Origin: Eutreptiella sp. 'Long Island Sound 2002'
Taxonomy: Eukaryota; Euglenozoa; Euglenophyceae; Eutreptiales; Eutreptiaceae
Direction: 5' to 3'
Assembly (NCBI GenBank): GCA_964036045.1
Contig: OZ038385.1
Coordinates: 39,811,680 to 39,875,679, forward strand
Length of the DNA: 64,000 bases
Shown piece after piece: positions 25,801 to 33,570 of the stretch. Position numbers and translations under genes: made by a program. How positions within the stretch are numbered: the first letter of the stretch is position 1; the number at the start of each line of letters is the position of its first letter. Below the pieces are notes generated by a model. The model did no database searches. It had not been told where the DNA came from and saw only the letters and a program-made list of their open reading frames with translations.

Positions 25801-25951
25801 TAGAGGGACTGGCCGGGGCCTTGAGGGTGGGGGGGCCCTTTCCATCTACAGAGAGGCGGCGCAACGTGTCGGCGTGGCAGTCGGACGTCCCTGAGACCCT
25901 TGGCCGGGGCCTGCCGCGCCCCACTTCATGTGTGTCTGCGCGGATCGACAT
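11354..25951 (-). CDS. gene A: EF-hand-like protein with acidic tail, six exons
   Basis: Spliced CDS: 25951-25738, 22751-22522, 16874-16623, 15409-15225, 14697-14652, 11521-11354. The pieces total 1095 nt, exactly 364 codons plus TAG, with matching phases (1, 0, 0, 2, 0) and GT-AG borders at all five introns. The N-terminus is Ser/Pro-rich. Exon 2 is basic and probably helical ([23 protein letters not shown]). Residues about 149-232 contain a degenerate EF-hand loop at 172-183 (D172, S174, S176, L179, D180, with Gln instead of Glu at the last position), followed by a weaker GRVTYSQ half. The last ~115 residues are very rich in Asp, Glu and Ser. I infer a Ca-binding-derived or nuclear/chaperone-like acidic protein; no family is recognised. 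The start could be the in-frame ATG at 26026 instead. Introns of 0.5-5.6 kb hold mobile elements and microsatellites. The exons show no frameshift or stop, so the gene appears intact. Confidence 0.72.
11648..11863. mobile_element. MITE-like element in gene A intron 5 border region
   Basis: The left border GGCTTTGCTTGAAGGGG is mirrored on the right by CCCCTTCAAGCGATTCCC. The interior has CGGTTGCAGAGCGGTCACAA-type words shared (in reverse) with the 14968 and 38360 repeats. The element lies in gene A intron 5, just upstream of exon 6 in the gene's own direction. No coding capacity. Confidence 0.5.
11864..13069. other. intronic DNA of gene A with dispersed repeat
   Basis: The CTGCTGCTTGCTTTGC stretch and GGGTTGTAAAACCTCCACTGG near 12705-12800 resemble 24815-24925 (GGGGTATAAAGCCTCGCTGG), so a dispersed repeat is likely. 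The 179-codon minus frame at 12366-12905 has no domain or homologous structure and I do not call it. Confidence 0.45.
13070..14052. mobile_element. TIR-bounded element in gene A intron 5
   Basis: The left end is a CT run then CTCTGGGACATCC and GGTGCCAACACG; the right end is the inverse, with CGTGTTGGCACC, GGTGTCCCAGAG and a GA run. The imperfect terminal inverted repeat is about 33 bp. The interior next to the left end (GTGTATACTTTTTGAAA, CCGTTTCAGAAATGCATGG) matches, inverted, DNA at 28670-28800, so this belongs to the same family as the 28-kb element. The minus frame 12946-13857 crosses it but is unsupported. Confidence 0.6.
14652..14697 (-). CDS. gene A exon 5 (46-nt micro-exon)
   Basis: The acceptor CTCTCTGCTTCAG precedes GGACGACG and the donor is GATCAG before GTCTGT. 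Its 46 nt convert phase 2 to phase 0, as the flanking exons need. It encodes [15 protein letters not shown], matching the acidic character on both sides. Confidence 0.65.
14772..14905. repeat. TG/GTGC and CT microsatellite
   Basis: A long TG dinucleotide run at 14772-14820, then GCGCGCGTGC, a short CT run and further TG runs, all inside gene A intron 4, 75 bp or more from micro-exon 5. Confidence 0.9.
14968..15130 (+). repeat. dispersed repeat, partner at 38360-38524
   Basis: Shares CCTATGCCCAGCCACTGTCT, GGCATTTGTAACCGACAGTA and CAACCGCCTGTCTAACCGC with 38360-38524, in the same orientation and order. At 38 kb this forms the interior of a MITE-like element with mirrored ends. Confidence 0.75.
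15225..15409 (-). CDS. gene A exon 4
   Basis: The acceptor is CTCCCCTCAG before ATCCGAGGG and the donor is TTTGCAGA before GTATGC, giving phase 2. It encodes a basic helix ([14 protein letters not shown]) that passes into an acidic Tyr/Asp/Glu stretch. Confidence 0.7.
15665..16438. mobile_element. MITE-like element, TIR GATGTATTAGAA, in gene A intron 3
   Basis: A perfect 12-bp terminal inverted repeat, GATGTATTAGAA at 15665 and TTCTAATACATC at 16427-16438, bounds 774 bp. The interior has a G run, a segment shared with 7.3 kb, and a GGCGGTT minisatellite. No transposase is encoded. The same termini bound a 192-bp element at 26808-26999. No clear target duplication is visible. Confidence 0.65.
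16137..16330. repeat. GGCGGTT/GGTGGTT minisatellite
   Basis: About 27 imperfect copies of a 7-bp unit (GGCGGTT, variants GGTGGTT and GGTGGCGGTT) lying inside the MITE-like element. Confidence 0.85.
16623..16874 (-). CDS. gene A exon 3 (EF-hand-like segment)
   Basis: 252 nt, 84 codons, phase 0 at both ends (acceptor CTCTCCGCACAG, donor GCGGAG before GTTGTG). Encodes [20 protein letters not shown], then the EF-hand-like loop [14 protein letters not shown], and ends VTYSQAKAE. This is the most protein-like exon of the set, with strong third-position GC bias. Confidence 0.75.
17490..17535. repeat. dispersed repeat TCGATAGAGCC family, copy 1
   Basis: A G run then TCGATAGAGCC, a C-rich stretch and GGCTCAATTG. 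The same arrangement occurs at 24290-24360, so this is probably one end of a repeat family. The G run is followed by an inverted half (GGCTCAATTG), giving a short hairpin. Confidence 0.55.
17815..17935 (+). repeat. dispersed repeat, partner at 26075-26195
   Basis: Both copies contain CCCCTGTGTGAC, TTTACGGGGCCCTGGACAGT, CTTCGCATGTTGCGTC and TTTCTGTCGGCCGCTGCGGC in direct orientation. One lies in gene A intron 2, the other upstream of gene A. Confidence 0.8.
18185..18300. repeat. CAGA tandem repeat with ~50-bp higher-order unit
   Basis: Three CAGACAGACAGACAGA runs separated by similar spacers (TTTAGAATTGATCC, CAGGTTGGATCC) in gene A intron 2. Confidence 0.85.
18301..22521. other. gene A intron 2 interior, no gene supported
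   Basis: Contains an inverted pair of repeats (18843-18960 and 21345-21455, sharing TTGGAATTGCTACACACAGG), a CTG triplet run at 19778-19812, and a ~51-bp tandem unit at 20775-20880 (CCACGCCTAAGCGTGGGAGT). The 378-codon minus frame 19408-20544 crosses the CTG run as poly-Gln but has no domain, and it would lie in a gene A intron on the same strand; I do not call it. Confidence 0.5.
22522..22751 (-). CDS. gene A exon 2
   Basis: The acceptor TTGCTTCTCAG precedes GAGACACTG and the donor is CCCCGG before GTCTGC. Entry is phase 1, exit phase 0. It encodes a basic, probably helical segment ([20 protein letters not shown]) and the [18 protein letters not shown] end. A nearer AG (CACTGCACAG) also exists but would not match the exon 1 phase. 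Confidence 0.65.
22925..23275. mobile_element. short element with imperfect inverted ends
   Basis: Left end CCCCTGTATAAGCTACGCCC, right end GGGGTGGCTTATACGGAGGG, which are roughly inverted. A 45-bp direct repeat (TACGGTCCCT, CTACTGTAGCTTGGACAAGG) also occurs at both 22965 and 23225. About 350 bp, non-coding, in gene A intron 1. Confidence 0.45.
23276..25737. other. gene A intron 1, no gene supported
   Basis: Holds an A/T-rich imperfect palindrome at 23795-23905 built from AAAATCAAAATC and GATTTTGGTAAAAG, the second copy of the TCGATAGAGCC repeat at 24290-24360, and a TTGCTG run near 24820-24850. Minus frames at 25231-25500 look partly protein-like but have no splice-consistent placement in gene A. 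Confidence 0.45.
25738..25951 (-). CDS. gene A exon 1
   Basis: Starts ATG TCG ATC CGC and ends in phase 1 at CTCCTCAG before GTCACT. It encodes a basic start followed by a Ser/Pro repeat region ([17 protein letters not shown]). The frame is open upstream to 26044, so 26026 is an alternative start. Confidence 0.6.
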
Positions 25952-26807
25952 CGTGAGTGTTTCGCCGGCATCACACGCCCCGTCAACAAGACGCAAACCG
26001 ACCCCCGGCGCTGACCAGGCGCTCATGCGCCTTGGCAGCACCAACCTCCCCCGCTCCCTTGCGCCTCGTCAGCCCCCTGTGTGACAGACATTCCGCCTGG
26101 TTGTTGCTCCTTTACGGGGCCCTGGACAGTCACCCGCTCGTCCCTTCGCATGTTGCGTCGGGTCACTGCTTTCTGTCGGCCGCTGCGGCCGGTGCTCTTG
26201 CTGGTGTCGTTTCCGCGTTCGCGGAGCCCAGTAGTTGGTGTGTTGGGGCTGTGCTGAATGTGGCGGGATGTGCCGTTTGCGCGTCAGTGGCGCCCAGTAG
26301 TTGGCGTATTGAGGTTGTGCTGTTGTTGCCGGGGTCGTTTGACTGTTTTTTTTGACAAGCCCCCCCCCCCCTCCTCCGTGCAACTTGTCAGCCACCCCCC
26401 CCCCCTGTGGGCCTTGTCAGCAGCAGCCTGCGTTGTAATGGGGGGGGGGGGGCTGGATAAGACCCACCAACCCGACTTGGGACCCACCCAGACCCTACCC
26501 CCACCCCCCTCTTACAATTCTGTGGGGCGCATGTTTTGAAGACACATTGAAGCCAAGGCGCTTGCCTGTGTTCCGCATCTCAGCCCCAAAAAGGTGACAT
26601 CCATAACAACAGGGAAATCGTCCATATGCCACTAGCCCATTGATGCTCCTGCACATGCCAAAAACTGTTCCCATGTCCCTTCCCTTGCCCTCGCCCTTGC
26701 CCGGCTTTGCTGCTGCTGGTGTTGGTTTTGCATTCTAAACGTTTTTGCCTGTTTTGGCATTTTCTGTGCTATCCCCTAACACCCTTGGTTGTGGGGGTCT
26801 TGGCAGG

Positions 26808-26999
26808 GATGTATTAGAAATGGGGGAGGGGGGGGGAGGTTGGCTGGGACCCCCCTCCTCCAGGGTCCCCCTATGGTCCCCACCGAAGGCGGGCCGAAAA
26901 TTTTTAAGCTTAAAAGCGGGGGGGTCTAGGGTGGGGAGGGGGGTCCAGGGGGGGGGGGTAACCCCCCCCCCCTACGGTGTACAGCCGTTCTAATACATC
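26808..26999. mobile_element. MITE-like element, TIR GATGTATTAGAA
   Basis: GATGTATTAGAA at 26808-26819 is mirrored by TTCTAATACATC at 26988-26999. The 192-bp interior is mostly G and C runs. Same termini as the 15665-16438 element. Confidence 0.65.
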
Positions 27000-27949
27000 A
27001 CTGGGTCTTGGTGTGGCTGGAGTTGCTGGCATGAGGGGTGTGCTGAGCGTTGTTGTGGGTGCTTTGTCTGTCTGGCGGTTGTGTTGGGGCTGGGCTGTGT
27101 TGCTGTTTGTGCCGCGGCCTTGTTGTTGTCGTTGTTGGTGGTGTTGTCCCTCCTATGGTGGTATGCTCTCTCCCATTGCGCATGCGCGTCACTCTTCACG
27201 TGCTCCCTTAGCCCCATCAGAGGAACCAATGAATGACCCACGACAACCGCAAAGAGATTTCTGTATGGTGCCTGCATCAAGAAGAAAAACAGCAACCGCA
27301 CACAACTTGACAAGTCTTCTGTAAACAAGGAAGAAGGAGGACCCCGGGCCAGAAAACCCTCAGAAGTATAAGAGGGGGGTGGTGCCATCAAGGCTGAAAG
27401 AGTATGCCGGTTGGTGCTTCTGGGTGTTCATATGTATTTGCCTTTTGAGGAGGGAGTCCCCCGCAGCGGATAGGTGGGTTGGGTGCCCACCCATTGGGTT
27501 GCAAGTGAAGAGGGCAGGTTTAAAAAAAACCTGTGGGAGGTGAACGCCCTGCTTGGCTACCCCTAACAGCTGGGTAACATTGCTTTTCCAGATGAGAGTG
27601 GGACACTTGTCCTGCTGCTTACAGACGCTGCTTCTGCCCTTTGGCGTCCCTGCCATGCCGGCGCCGGCAATGCTCCACACCAAGTCTTTCCCACGACAGC
27701 GGAGTTTCGAGGGTGCTCACCACCACTGATGTGGGAAATGTAACACAGGGCCACGGGGTTCCGGATCACCAGGGGATCACAAAAGGGGGGGGGGATTAGC
27801 CCCCCCCCCCCCCCCCCTTGCAATTTGATTCTTATCTCTTGGGGACATTGACAATTGCGCCAACTCGGTGGGTTTTCAGGGGATGTTGCCATTGTTGCCT
27901 GATTTCTGCCAACTGAGTGTTCCAGAGGTGTGGGTATGGGATGTATATC
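27000..27949. other. no gene supported
   Basis: No domain or splice-consistent exon seen. A G run abuts a C run at 27785-27818, a possible strong hairpin. Near 27838-27860 a CTCTTGGGGACATTG word resembles the end of the element that follows. Confidence 0.45.
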
Positions 27950-28845
27950 TCTCGGGGACGACGCCGTTCCTGCCAACTTTCTGGGTTTTCGCGGGTTGGC
28001 GACCTTGTTGCCTCATTTCTGCCAACTGAGTGTTCCGGAGGTAGGGGTATGTGGGGTATATCCGGAAAGCCCTTGAAAAGGGCTATTTGGAACACCCCAG
28101 GTCTGCTTGCTGGACTGACGACATGTCTGAGATTTTCGTCCGTTTCGGACGGTGCATGCGTTGCTTGCTGCCTCTTTTTGTTAACAGGCAGCTGCCATGT
28201 CCTCATACAAATTTACACCACGGGCTGTTGCTTCCCCGGACGCACCACAAAAGCCTTTGTCGCGCAAAAGGGCTCGCTCTGGGGGTGCACAGTGGGTGCG
28301 GGTGGCTCGACATGTGCCCGGTAGCAAGGCAAAAAAACCCCGTACCGCCCGCTCACAGCCACCCGCATGCTCCCACAAGGAGCACGACATTCTGACGACC
28401 GCTGAGGCCACCGCTTTTGCTGCCCAGTTTTGGGATCAAAAGATGTACCCCACCAAGGCTTCGCAACATGAATTTTTGGCCACATGCATTGATGTTGATG
28501 TGGAGAAAAACGTGAAGTACAACAATTACGAGAAGTACACCATCAAGAGGGGTCATCGAACGACAGTGACAGTGATTCTGAATAAAAATGGATAAACGGT
28601 GCAGTGCCGTGTTTGTGTGCACCGTCCTATGTGTTGTGCTGCCCTGAAAAATGTCAAGCCCTCCCCCCCAAACCCATACATTTCTGAAACGGCGTTTTCT
28701 TGCACATTTCAAAAAGTATACACATACCCCCCCCCAGGTGACGACATGTTTGCACACAGAAGCGAAAGTTGTAGAAAGTGCCGAAAAGTGCCAAAACCCA
28801 GAAAGTTGGCAGGTTCTGAATGTCCCCGAGAGATATTCGGACAGC
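27950..28845 (+). mobile_element. element with mirrored CTCTCGGGGAC ends, carrying one ORF
   Basis: The left end ATCTCTCGGGGACGACGCCG with CCTGCCAACTTTCTGGG is mirrored at 28785-28838 by CCAGAAAGTTGGCAGG and GTCCCCGAGAGATATTCGG. The ends resemble those of the 13070-14052 element. The unit is duplicated next door (28.85-29.42 kb), which shares the upstream leader and ORF in diverged form. Confidence 0.55.
28197..28595 (+). CDS. small basic ORF of the 28-kb element
   Basis: 132 residues. The first ~60 are basic (PLSRKRARSGG, SKAKKPRTARS, possible nuclear signals); the rest is mixed, with QFWDQKMYPTKASQHEF and a TIKRGHRTTVTVILNKNG end. The start is preceded by TTTTTGTTAACAG then GCAGCTGCC, so the ATG may lie just after an intron acceptor. 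The neighbouring copy keeps the same reading frame outline (PRAVASPDAPQ, QFWD, PTKASQHEF), showing that this frame is the coding one. No known domain recognised; perhaps a DNA-binding accessory protein of the element. Confidence 0.5.
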   Translation: MSSYKFTPRAVASPDAPQKPLSRKRARSGGAQWVRVARHVPGSKAKKPRTARSQPPACSHKEHDILTTAEATAFAAQFWDQKMYPTKASQHEFLATCIDVDVEKNVKYNNYEKYTIKRGHRTTVTVILNKNG

Positions 28846-28954
28846 CCTTGAGACGGGCTTTTTCTAACACCCGGGGTCTGCATGCTGTACTGATGACATG
28901 TTGCAGACGATGCCTGTGTTGCTTGCTGCCTCTTTTTGTCAACAGGCAGCTACC

Positions 28955-29420
28955 ATGTCCGCATACAAATTTACTTGACGGGCTGTTGCTTCCCCGGATG
29001 CACCGCAACTGCCTTTGGTGCGCCACAGGGCTTGCTCTGGGGATGCAGAATGGGTGCAGGTGACTCGGCGCCGGCCTAGCAGCCAGGCCCAAAAGCCTCG
29101 CACAGCCGGGTCGCAGCAACCTGCATGCACCGAGGGACACTAGATTCTGTCCAGCGCAGAGGCCGCTTCATTTGCAAGCCAATTTTGGGATCGTAAAGTG
29201 CACCCCACGAAGGCTTCACAGCATGAGTTCTCGGATGTTGATTTGGAGAAAACCATCCAGCATGCACAGTGGCACCAATACACTAGAAAGGGGGGGCATC
29301 AGACAATGTATGATGCATGGAGCACGTCCACAAATCTGCAAAGCAGTGGTCCCTCGAGCATTGCTCCGTCTTGTGCATCGTTCAATTTGCAGCTCCGTTT
29401 CAGAACGAATGTCCCCTAGA
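28955..29420 (+). pseudogene. broken second copy of the 28-kb ORF
   Basis: Aligned by eye with 28197-28595: the start context (TTTTTGTCAACAG, then GCAGCTACCATGTCC), the RAVASPDAPQ block and the PTKASQHEF block are conserved. The frame is interrupted by TGA at 28976-28978 (Pro codon in the intact copy) and TAG at 29141-29143 (Asp codon in the intact copy), and the C-terminal part has diverged. The upstream ~150 bp is also shared, so this is a duplicated element rather than a lone ORF. Confidence 0.65.
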
Positions 29421-29954
29421 GATATTTTTCGCAGCCTGGTCAGCACCCCCCCCGCGCCACCGCCTTGTACCTTTGAATCTATCTTTAATAAAAAAATTAC
29501 AAGATCGCATTGATGGCATCTTTGCATTTTGCACATGGTGGCACATAAGGGCTGAAGAACGCAGGAAAAAGCAGTCAACAAGCGCTGGGACATTGTAGCT
29601 GTAACAGAAATGGAATTTGGTGGATGCTGATTACAGAGCAATCCTCCTGAATGGGCGCCGAAAGCGCCAAGGCTTTTTCGTCCCATTGAGAAACGTACCG
29701 AAACCGCTGCTTTGCAACTGACCTAGAGCAGATGGGGGACGGGGGGAAGGGGTGTGGGGGGCTCAACACTAAAGCACAGCCCTGGTGTGTGCGTGGGGAG
29801 GGGGGGCTTTTCTGAAACCCCCCCCTACCTCCACCGGAGGTCGGGGGATAGACACTGCAACCCCCCCACACCACCATGGGGAAGCATTCATGCACAAGCG
29901 ATTTTTGGCTGCAGGGCACACCCCACGAGGAAAGCGTAACTCGATTGTGGGAAT
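29421..29954. other. no gene supported
   Basis: Begins at the right border of the duplicated element (ATGTCCCCTAGAGATATTT near 29410). The remainder has G and C runs and no credible frame. Confidence 0.45.
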
Positions 29955-30066
29955 AAGCGTAAGTCGCTTTTTTTTTTTGGCGTAAGTCGCGTAACTTTTT
30001 TTTTTTGGCGTAAGTCGCGTTTTTTTTTCGACGGAAATTTATTTTTTCTTTGGTGTAAGTCGCGTA
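29955..30066. repeat. GTAAGTCGCG / poly-T satellite at left edge of retroelement
   Basis: Four units of GCGTAAGTCGCG followed by 7-10 T. The same unit lies directly beyond the other end of the retroelement (36044-36105) and in the large array at 37340-37915, so the retroelement appears to sit inside this satellite. Confidence 0.8.
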
Positions 30067-30397
30067 AATTCACCTCTGGCCGACCAAAACAGTCAGAGTG
30101 CTGCGGGCGACCTCATCGCCTGCAATAGATCTAAAGCTGTACTCGCCCATAGCGCCACAGGCCTTAGTGTGCGCTCTCCAAAAGACCCCGCCGGGTCTAT
30201 GGGACACAACCACACACGTACACACACCGGCGATCCAAACACGTGAAGCAGCACTGATGCAGGCCTAAGCCCCAAAATTATAACAACTGACAGATATATA
30301 CCGCAAGTATCGACAACCCACCAACAAAGAATCTCAGACTCATATGCCCCGCCGCACACAGTGAGGGGGCGGGCGCGGGGGCGGGTGGTGGGAACAC

Positions 30398-30480
30398 AAT
30401 AAATTTTCAACAAATCTGTACACACACAGAGATAGTGATCCCCTGTTCGTAAACGAAAAGGGGGCAAGACAAACAGGGGA
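30398..30480 (-). repeat. split direct repeat A2 (internal, 3' side)
   Basis: Same 84-bp sequence and orientation as A1, with GATAGTGATCCCCTGTTCGT in its middle. Unique DNA lies on both sides before the inferred left edge, as expected for the A2 copy of a split direct repeat. A short ATTCACCTCTGG word at 30070 and 30516 could be part of the paired B repeats. Confidence 0.8.
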
Positions 30481-31215
30481 TCACAAAGGACAAAGCACCA
30501 AGGCAATTCAACAATTCACCTCTGGTACCCCTCATCCTTGTCCCCATGCACAGACCATACACGCTCACCAAGCTGGAACCTACATACATACGAACCCAAA
30601 CTGGGTCAGTGCTCGGCGCACGCAGCCAAGCAGCCACAGCACCGGCGTGGACCCCAGCGTGCGAGCTCATTGCGCTGTAGTCCCATTGGTCAAAACCCCC
30701 CACCGACGTCTTCACGTCAGCGGCCCGTATCAGCGCACGACCGCACCGCATCAGCACACATGTTGATCCTACTCAAGCAATCCAGACCGGATGGTGATTC
30801 CAACCACCTGGATATAGCACATGCAATGCAGCAAACTCGCGCACCCCTTGGTCCCATATACAGGAAAAAGGCATGGGGCCGCAGCCATGGCGCCCGAATC
30901 CATAGGGGGGCAGCTTCTGGTGCCCGCAGACAAACATCCACGGCGCCGGCGCCAACCACAGGGTACAGTGCTCGCATGCACAGGCCCCAAACTCCAGACC
31001 CCGCATATTCAGAAACGGCGGGCGCTCACAAAGCACGGAACATGAAGCACACGCGCCGTACCAACACCTGCTTCCCTTGGACCCATATATAGGGCAGACG
31101 CTGGCCCCCAGCCTTCGTGTGCGACGACAGACTAAGGTACAGCCTACTATCCCCAACCCTCACAATCCAACGATGGCGGCACAGGTGATTCCCGCCCATC
31201 CCCTTAACATTCGCA
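30481..31215 (-). other. 3' region of the YR retrotransposon
   Basis: Between the basic ORF and repeat A2. Overlapping minus frames are open (30773-31156, 31026-31295) but only the GDS-like word noted above suggests coding. A B1-type repeat is expected here if the element follows the A1-B1-A2-B2 scheme; I can match only a 12-bp word. Confidence 0.4.
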
Positions 31216-31500
31216 TCACCGGACGGGGTCTTCTGCTGCTCCGCAACACCATGCCCGCCAGGTCCTGCGCCGCCAGCTGCAGCACCCCGGAGCATCCTCC
31301 TTCGAGCAAGGCCGCATGAAGACCAGCCTAGCAGCCAGACCCAACCAGATCCGCTTCACCGGCCGCCAGGCAAGGCGCCTCTCCAGCACAACCCTGAGGT
31401 GCTGTTGCGCACGTTCCCGCCTGCGCTGCAGCGCCTCCACCGACCGGCGGTGACGAAATTTTCCACGCCTGCGGCGGCGGCGTTTCCCACGTTTAGGCAT
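31216..31500 (-). CDS. very basic small ORF, 3' of RT-RNase H
   Basis: 94 residues starting MPKRGKRRRRRRGKFRHRR, protamine-like in its first 40 residues; the rest contains CCSWRRRTWRAWCCG. It lies on the element strand, 50-70 bp after the RNase H stop. It could be a nucleic-acid-binding accessory protein or a chance frame. The following frame (31026-31295) contains WIVRVGDSRLYLSLSSHTKA, which faintly resembles the GDS block of the SGNH hydrolases found in some YR retrotransposons; this is weak. Confidence 0.35.
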   Translation of the reverse strand: MPKRGKRRRRRRGKFRHRRSVEALQRRRERAQQHLRVVLERRLAWRPVKRIWLGLAARLVFMRPCSKEDAPGCCSWRRRTWRAWCCGAAEDPVR

Positions 31501-31566
31501 GGCAAAAGCACTGAGCACCGCGAAAATGGCGAACCATGTGTTTCTCTAAAACTAACAGAGAACACC

Positions 31567-33570
31567 TCACAATACCAACCCTCCCACCGACACCACCTCG
31601 CGAGGATGCTTCAGCAGCACCCGCCAGAGTTGAAACGCACGGAAACACGCCCGTTGCACATTAGACTGGAAATTGGAGTCCAACCTACTTGGCGGGTCAG
31701 CCGGCTGTAACACGCCCGGCACCAGCCGGACCTCGACAATCAAACCAGACTGCAACAACCTCAGAACCAGGGCCCTCAGTAGCTTCTGCTGCCTTGACAG
31801 CCACGTGGACGCCCGCAGGGCCACCAACTGGCACGCAGATACCTGGGAGTCCGTGACCAGCACAACATAACTCCACCCCAACCTGATTGCCAACCGTACC
31901 AACCACACCAAGACCCAAAGCTCAGTGCTCTGCTGCGTGTGACGTGCAGGGGGGATCACCTGGGAACGGACACCTGACAATCGCGGGATGAATGCCCCTC
32001 CTCTATATCGAATGATATCCAATGCAGCATCCCCAAACATCACACAGTGTCGAACAGCCCATAAATCGGGCGTAGCTGACAATGCATGAAACACAGCAAG
32101 GCGTGCCGGTGTTGGGGGTTCCCAAGTATCCATACAACGGACGATCGCGGTACACAGTCCATGCAGCACCTTCAGTGGCGTGGGTCTCTCAAACCCCCCC
32201 CACCGATCACAACAATAGCTTCCCGCGAGCAGTGGGCCCCCCCCCAGACGGGGTCTAAAGTGCCAATGGATGAAGCCCAGCGCCTTGGAGAGTAACCGGG
32301 AAGAAGGCCTGGACCTCGTGGCCAGCCTGAGCCAAATGTTGAACATCTGGAGAAAGGCCCTTGGATGTGAACGGATCGTGCGCACTCCCAAATTGATGTA
32401 CTTCCCCAGGAAAAATATATCCGTAACCGGCTCCAACGTACTCTTTCCCGACACAATAAAACCAGCCTCCTCTAGCGCCCTGACCACGCGAGCAGTCACA
32501 ACACGCAAACGCGCTGGATCCGGCCCCAAAATCAAAAAATCATCTAAATAATGGAAGAGGGTGTACCCCTCCGGGATCAAGGGTCGCACTATCCTTCCCA
32601 ACGCCGTCTGACAGAACAACGGGGAAAGTTTTCAACCAAACGGCATCCGCGACATACAGAACACCCTCTCCACACCTTCCCAACGCATCTGGAACCGAAA
32701 GGCTCTCTCGTGTCGTCTTGGCAACTTAAAACTCCAAAAGGCGTTTTTAAGGTCCACGTGTGCACAAAACAACGGCCTATCGGCCGGCCAATCCGCCAAC
32801 TTCTTGGAGATTTGCTCCCAACCATCCAACGAGAAAGACAGCGGCTTATGTAAGCTCTCATTGAACTCAACGAGATTAAATATAAGGGACACTTTTTCTG
32901 TGGACTTTGGGATCACAAACGGCCAGCACGTCGCCCTCAAATGGCAATCTTCATCCATAATGGTAACTATCTCCTCACGCAATAACCATTTAACCATGGG
33001 TCGCACCAAAGCCTCCCTATTAGACGAGTGACTTTCTCTCTCCTAGTGAAAATCGGACACAGACGCCTCGAAATCAAGGGGGGCCAACTCACACCACAGA
33101 TCATCGGAAATCATGTAGTTTCCCACCGCCCCTAAACCCCTCTCCACCAGCTGCGGGTCCACCCTGCCCACCTGCGGCACTGGCGACGTAGACAAATGCA
33201 AAAGAGCCTGCCAAGACTCAGCGGTAAATTCTGACAGCGCGTTAAAAATTATATCCGGCGCTGACCGCAAACGGTAGTCCTCACACGTCACAAACAAGCG
33301 AAGCACAAACAAATGGAGTCGCTTCATGAGTAGCAGAACCCCGCAAGACAGTGCCTAGTGAAGCCACGGTAAGAATGTAAAGAAGGCTTGCAAAAATTGC
33401 ACAAATAACGGAACTGGTTCCGAACGCACATACAACAGGTCTGCCCTGGTCAGAGGGCGGGGCCCCCCATCCGCCAATGTGATAACCTGCAGTGATCCCT
33501 GCGCTGAACTCAGCACTGGGCCACCAACAGGCCCATCACAGGCAGATGGGGTTTCGCGAATCGCCCCCAC
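31567..33570 (-). pseudogene. reverse transcriptase-RNase H frame with in-frame stops
   Basis: One continuous frame from about 33570 to TGA at 31567, interrupted by TAG at 33355-33357, TAG at 33043-33045 and TGA at 32632-32634, with no frameshift. RT blocks in order: PFVIPKSTEKVSLIFNLVEF, FCAHVDLKNAFWSFKL, SRMPFG (stop) KLSPLF, and the catalytic box HYLDDFLILG. RNase H follows: VMFGDAALD, STELW, VLVTDSQVSACQL and ADPPSRL supply the expected acidic residues. It makes cDNA and degrades the RNA template. The TGA falls where related YR elements often have Trp (PFGW). No methyltransferase domain is visible after RNase H. Likely a decayed copy by transitions only, or a frame needing readthrough. 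Confidence 0.8.

Noticed and set aside
28599-29063. 154-codon frame continuing after the TAA of the 28-kb ORF, suggesting TAA readthrough
   Set aside because: It enters the second copy of the ORF in the wrong frame, so its openness is accidental.
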